DNA of 45,682 nt from Parachlorella kessleri (lineage: Eukaryota > Chlorophyta > Trebouxiophyceae > Chlorellales > Chlorellaceae): assembly GCA_001598975.1 (NCBI GenBank), contig BBXU01001575.1, positions 1 to 45,682 on the forward strand, read 5' to 3'. Below are positions 40,896-45,682 of the stretch, piece by piece; positions within the stretch are counted from its first letter, which is position 1, and each line of letters begins with the position of its first letter. The position numbers and the translations under genes are program-made. The notes under the pieces were generated by a model, which was not told where the DNA came from, made no database searches, and was given only the letters and a program-made list of their open reading frames with translations.

Positions 40896-43800
40896 ATGGT
40901 GCAGGGCGCAATCTACAGGGCCTCGATCACCTCCCTTCGAACGCTCTCTCTCGCCCGAAGATTGCACTCTGTAGGCTTCTGGCGGACGTCAAGCAGCATG
41001 GCATGCATTACTCAGCACGCAGTGCTGCACGTGCATGCTGCCACGGCACAGGAGCTGGAAGCAGCCAAGGCAGTTTTGCAGCAGGTCGGGAGGTTTCAAA
41101 GCCTGTCTGGGTGCTCAAATCACCAACCAGGGTACCATTCTGGTGTATGAGAATTCCTCAAGAAGTTATCACAGTGCAGGGTACAGGGCGGACGGTTACA
41201 GTCAGTGGCGCTGCATGCAGGCGCAGCTAGTAGCAAACAAGGGCAGAAGTCCTGAGGAAACAGAGTATTGTGAACTACAATATGTCGGGGTGCCTCACGT
41301 GCGGCCTGACGATGACGACGGGAGCCGCAGCAACAGTTCCTTCGACGTGTCAGCCTACTTGCAGCACTTGCACACAGCTGTGCTGGGCAGGCTGGTGTTG
41401 GCAGCAGAGGCCATCGCTTCCACACAGACAGTAATCCAGGACAATGTGGCAACGCTTCCAGATGGAGCGCTGTGTGTGGCTGACAAGCAGATAGGAGGGA
41501 AAGGTGTGCGCCAGGATTTTCGCTGTTGCAGGCCTCAGACTCCGCTGCTAGCAGCCATGCCGTGAAGCAAGCAAGGTGCAATTGTGTCGTAGGATCGCAC
41601 CTAGCCTCAGCTGTGCGCCTTGGTGAGGGAGAGACCGAGCAGGGGCATCTGACTTGTTGTTGCAGGACGAGGTGGAAACCGGTGGGAGTCCCCACCTGGG
41701 TGCTTGATGTTTTCTGTCTGCAAGCGGCTGGCTTTGCCCGGTGGGTGGCATCACTGCAGGTTCATGCATTACCATATATAGCATGGATAGGTCATGTCGG
41801 ATAGAGGCATGCTGTAGGTGAAAACTGTTTTGAGCACTCCATTCTTGTCGTAAATGACAACCCTTTGGACAGGCTATGGCAACTGTTGACGCTGCAAGGC
41901 ATCACAGTACTTGGTATGGTGGTGCAGGGCAGCGGCTGCCATTTGTGCAGTACCTTGTCTCGCTTGCGGCTGTACATGCTATACAAGCGGAGGCCAAGCA
42001 GCGGTTGCAGGTAGGAGTCTTGTACCCAGGCGGTATATGCTCGGTATATGCATGGGCATGTGCTTGCCTTGCTGCTCCCCACATATGGGCTGGGCACCTG
42101 GTAGGTACTGCGAGCAGATAGCTTGCCGAGGGCGGGGATGTGCGCAGCAGATCCCAGGAGGCTTGGCTAAATAGGGACCTACAACAACTGCCCAGCCAGT
42201 TTGGCTAGGCTGCTGCAATTATTACAAGGGCACGGCGCCTGCTCCAACAGAGGTACCCAGAGAGCTCGTCGCCCAAACATGACCAACTGCCGCCGTGCAG
42301 CCGCTCCCCCCAATACCAGCATGTGTATTGTAATGACGCCGGCTTGGATTGGTGGACAGCCCTGTAACATTTCCTGTGCGTATTACACAGAGCAGTGCTT
42401 TTGTTGAGAATGTCACCTGCGGGGACACTGCTGCAGGGCGGGACGCTGGACGTCAGAATCAAGTGGCCCAACGACCTCTACAGCGGGGGCCTGAAGATCG
42501 GGGGCGTGCTGTGCCACTCCTCCTACCGCGGCCAGCTGTTCTACGTCATCATGGGTGTGGGGCTGAATGTCTCCAACCGAGAGCCCACCACCTGTGTGGA
42601 TGCCCTGGTGGAGGCGGAGGCAAAGCAGCTGGGTCTGCCCCCGCCCCCGCCAGTGACCCGGGAGGTGCGCAATATCTGAGGGGCACAGTTGTGGCAGTCA
42701 TGTGCTAGATGCTGGTTTCGGCAGCGAGGATGCCAGCAGGGTGGCGGGGAGGGATTCTGCATGGATGAAGGGAAGGGGACCGTTGAATAGTATGGAAAAG
42801 AAGATGCGAGGAGTGCTTGGTGGTTGCTGCATTGTTGGCGATGCTACTTGCAGGTGCCTGCATGCCGGTGCTGGTGGAGCTCCTGCTTGCCCTTCTTGGT
42901 GGCACATTGAATTGGTGGTACATCATCTTAGTGGCACACAATGTGTCAAAAATCCCAGCAGCTGCAGATTGCTGGATGGCATGGTGGTCTAGCAAACTGG
43001 AAACTGGAGTCGGTGCGTCTATAGAAAGGCTTGCAAACATGCTTCCATGAACAGGCGCGTAACCCCCCCTGGTTGCCAGTCGGATGAGTTGCATGCAGCC
43101 CATGCTGTTCTGGCAATGTGAGACCATCTGCGTTGATGCTGCCAATGTTTTCAGGTGCTGCTTGCCGGCATGATGACGCGCTTGGAAGCCATGCTGGACG
43201 TGCTGTGCCAGCAGGGTTTCCAGCCACTGGAGCAAGATTATTACCAGGCCTGGCTGCACTCTGGACAAGAGGTGAGTCACCAGCTGCCATTGTTAGCAAG
43301 GAGGTTTCCAGCGACTAGTCAGGGGCTGTATTCGAGGCAAGACTTCGCGTGCATCAGGAGGTGAGGAGTAGAATTATGCTCTGTGCACACCTGGGGGTCT
43401 CACATGGCCCCCATGAGTTCCTGTGCCCCCGCCTGCAGGTCCGCCTGGAGGAGGACGGTCAGCTGGTGGCTGTGCGGGTGTCAGGGCTGAGCCAGCACGG
43501 CTACCTGGAGGCGGTAGATGGCCAGGGGGAGCGCTATGAGCTGCACCCTGACGGCAACAGGTGACCGGTATGTTGGTGGCAACAGGTTGTGCGACGCGTT
43601 TGCAGAGGTGGACTCAGGAGGGAAAGGTAAGGTGGCGAGAGCTTGCAATGTGGTGCCGCTTTATGCGTGTGCAGCCGCACCCAAACCCGGAGTGGAGCGG
43701 ACCGTTTCGCCCTTGCATCCCTGAGGGGTTTGGTAGCCTGTGGGCCCCCTGCTTGTCGTACAGTCGATCAGCATACCGCCCCCCTAGCATGCTGCCGCGA

Positions 43801-44091
43801 GTTCTGCACAACGGAGCCCAGCAAGGAGTCAGGATCTGCCATGTGTCACCCCAGCTGCCAGACTCAATGTAGCTGCTGCACTGCCATACACGTAGACTCT
43901 CCCCAGACTGGCTGCCAGCAGTGATGCTTTGCAAGCTGCTGCGCTGGCTTGTCTTCCGGTGGCCTGCATGTTCCGTGATGTGCACACCCGTTTTCGGACT
44001 GCCCCGCTGCCATCCCATTTGGTACTCCACGCTGGGTGTTACGTGCAGTTTCGACTTCTTCAAGGGACTGGTGCGCAAGAAGACAAGTTAG
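40896..44091 (+). CDS. HCS1: Biotin-protein ligase (holocarboxylase synthetase)
   Basis: Eight exons (40896-41084, 41221-41503, 41666-41740, 41928-42010, 42437-42664, 43155-43271, 43439-43560, 44049-44091) join in phase to 379 residues, similar to plant HCS1. The enzyme activates biotin with ATP and attaches it to a lysine of acetyl-CoA carboxylase and other carboxylases. Visible motifs: ASTQTVI near the start of the catalytic domain; the biotinyl-AMP loop GRGGNRWESPPGCLMFS (about 157-173); PFVQYLVSLAAV; RIKWPNDLYSGGLKIGGVLC (about 217-236); GVGLNVSNREPTTC; and the C-terminal cap ending YELHPDGNSFDFFKGLVRKK. The first 34 residues are basic and acid-free (LRTLSLARRLHSVGFWRTSS), fitting an organelle presequence. 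A second in-frame ATG at 40998 would give a cytosolic form. The junction of exons 1 and 2 is the weakest part. A TGTAA signal lies 43 bases after the stop. Confidence 0.93.
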
Positions 44092-44133
44092 GCCAAGCCT
44101 TCTGGGAGAGCCACGTCCCTGACGGCATGTGTC

Positions 44134-44138
44134 TGTAA
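44134..44138 (+). terminator. Putative TGTAA poly(A) signal of biotin ligase
   Basis: TGTAA lies 43 bases after the biotin ligase stop, in GTCTGTAAACC. It is the first such signal on the plus strand downstream of the gene. Confidence 0.55.
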
Positions 44139-44379
44139 ACCTGCCAGGCAGCTGCCGGTACATCTGCTCTCATGCCTGTTGCTTGCACTGCCGTAGCATT
44201 GGGCTGGCGTCCCAGAGAATGTCATTATGGGCTTCGCAAACAAATCCCTTCCACACTTGCCGCTGGTACGCCTAGCAGTACGCTGGGTGTACAGTCTCTG
44301 CAGCTGCCGGTTGGACCACTTATGCAGGCTCATAGGTGTAGAGCACACGCAATCGCCTTTGGTGTGAAGCGTAGCATAA

Positions 44380-44409
44380 TATACATACATACATATACAT
44401 ACATACATA
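44380..44409. repeat. (ATAC)n microsatellite
   Basis: About seven ATAC/ACAT units in 30 bases, interrupted once by ATAT. It is in intergenic sequence. Confidence 0.9.
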
Positions 44410-44807
44410 GCACGCATCTCATGACCCCCAGTAGGGTGGACTGTACGGGTGGGCAATCAGCTTGTCTCGCGGTTTAACCTGGGCTTTGGGGAGCTGACCT
44501 CAACGTTCGTGGTAATGCAGTGGGGCTGTTCTGAGCAATTCTGGCAGGCATATCGTGGCTCCAAAACCTAGCCTGTGCCGGCCTCAGCCTGAACAGAAGT
44601 TGTAAGCGAGGGCAAGGCAGCTTCCTCAGTGCATGGCTGTGGCACCTAGTTCCTATAGTGTAGGAGCCTGGAGTCCTGAGGCACTCCTACTGGCAGTCAC
44701 TTGCAGCAGCTGCAAACTTTCGCTGTTGCAAGGAAAGACGGAGCAAGCTTGGGACCCAAGGCGGCTGTCCTGGTCGTGAACGGTATCCTGGTGACTAGAG
44801 AAACCAG

Positions 44808-45556
44808 ATGTACAACAGCATTGAACCTTGGAACGCAAGTCCGTCGTGGAGTTCTGCAACATCCAAAGTGCATGGCCAGGGCGCGTCTGCCACGTAAGCA
44901 GGGGGATGCAACAAAGCTCGTCACAACCGAACTGTTGCTCCGAGGCGAGAAGTACTCTCATAGAATCCATCAAGACATAGAAGAGCCGTATCCTGTCCCT
45001 CAAGAAGTGAAATGGACCTGCAGGTGTGTCGTAGCATGGTGGTAATCTGCTGAAGGCAGCTAGCTGCAGTCGCGAACCGCTTGCTGATCACTGGCACCTT
45101 GTGATCTATGAGTGAGCGAGTCTCCGGAAGTTGGCTGGTGGTAGCAGGCAAGTGTCCCCTGCTGCCTCCCTTGAACGCAGAGGGTCGAGCAAAGGCTGGA
45201 ACATGCCCTGGCCTGCGAGGTGTTGGCACGGCACAACGTAGAAGGCCAGCTCAAGGTAGAAAACCAACTAAGTAAGGCTTGCAGCGCTTACCCGTGCAAG
45301 CCCAGTATGCCACAGGCCTGGGTATTGGAGGTTCTGATCCCCGCTGTGCGCTTCTGTCCCAAGGAGTCTCCCAGCGCCTCGTTGCCAGTCCTGGTATCAT
45401 AGTAGCTGGCGTGGTGGGTGAGTGCAGGAGCTGCAACGCTTTGTGGTGGATGTGAGCCAGCTTGCGCCTGCTGAGGCGAGGGCTGCGCTTGCCAGCAAGG
45501 CAGACGAAATCCAAAAGGAGTGGAGGGCCGAGAAGAAGGGTCTGAAGATGCTTGAG
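44808..45556 (+). CDS. Unrecognised coiled-coil protein (5' part; continues beyond window end)
   Basis: A model of four exons (44808-44893, 45005-45023, 45181-45255, 45428-45556) keeps phase throughout and gives the first 103 residues. The N-terminus MYNSIEPWNASPSWSSATSK is Ser/Trp-rich and uncharged. From about residue 37 the chain is helical and charged (RVEQRLEHALACEVLARHNV, then ELQRFVVDVSQLAPAEARAA and EIQKEWRAEKKGLKMLE), with heptad-like spacing that suggests a coiled coil. The last two exons are well supported: AG/GT borders, phase 0, and strong coding character. The first exon and the 19-base second exon are tentative, since a longer second exon or another start is possible. I do not recognise the family. 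After 45556 comes a GTAAGG donor and intron to the window end. Confidence 0.55.
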
Positions 45557-45654
45557 GTAAGGTATTCTACGGCGGTAAGACTTCTTTGATGACAAGTCCA
45601 GCTGCACCGGTTGCTAGAACTTGGGTGGAGGAGGCGTGGCGTGCCGCCCCACGC

Positions 45655-45682
45655 AAGGCCCCCCCTCCCCCCCCACCCACCC
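45655..45682. repeat. C-rich low-complexity end of window
   Basis: The window ends in runs of C with CCCACCCACCC. The first 45 bases are a similar CA/CCCA repeat. Both lie in introns of genes cut by the window edges. Confidence 0.85.

Larger units (their letters stand above)
44092..44807. other. Spacer between biotin ligase and the last gene, with an ATAC microsatellite
   Basis: This 716-base region contains the biotin ligase 3' end and presumably the promoter of the next gene. A tetranucleotide repeat of ATAC/ACAT units lies at 44380-44409. Open frames on both strands have no recognisable protein features. Confidence 0.5.

Noticed and set aside
42665..43154. Minus-strand open frames in biotin ligase intron 5
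   Set aside because: They lie in a 490-base intron whose flanking exons join in phase. The predicted products are compositionally random.

Overview
The window looks like nuclear DNA from an intron-rich green alga, probably a trebouxiophyte or another core chlorophyte. Reasons: nearly every gene is broken into short exons by GT-AG introns of about 100-500 bases, with acceptors almost always ending in TGCAG; the chlorophyte poly(A) signal TGTAA sits behind several genes; two proteins carry algal-type chloroplast transit peptides; and the gene content is plant-like (PGRL1, a MOR1-type TOG protein, a plant-type biotin ligase). I rebuilt the gene models by hand, joining exons only where splice sites and reading phase agreed. 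No transcript data were available.

Layout. Bases 86-1637 (-): 5' part of PGRL1 (cyclic electron flow); its 3' exons lie outside the window. 2192-14787 (-): SMC6, 33 exons and 1318 residues, with an N-terminal Tudor-like domain joined in frame. 15049-16265 (+): small chloroplast Rieske-type protein. 17130-18932 (-): RRM protein of the CFIm68/CPSF6 kind with a Met/Gly/Pro-rich tail. 19219-36588 (+): MOR1/XMAP215 microtubule polymerase, 47 exons and 2161 residues. 37103-37957 (-): small Cys-rich, charged coiled-coil protein of unknown function. 38140-39657 (+): IQ-motif protein. 39892-40507 (-): mitochondrial fission protein FIS1. 40896-44091 (+): biotin-protein ligase with a probable organelle presequence. 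44808 to the window end (+): start of an unrecognised coiled-coil gene. No mobile elements, CRISPR arrays or convincing tRNA/rRNA genes were seen.

The genes are unrelated housekeeping genes and do not form a pathway. What links them is arrangement: from SMC6 to the biotin ligase, strands alternate gene by gene, giving four consecutive head-to-head pairs separated by only 182-388 bases. The most notable observation is the predicted Tudor-SMC6 fusion. Others are decayed exon copies and a 117-bp tandem repeat inside SMC6 introns, several GC-AG introns, a perfect hairpin and a G-rich tract inside MOR1 introns, and a convergent gene pair whose 3' ends probably overlap.
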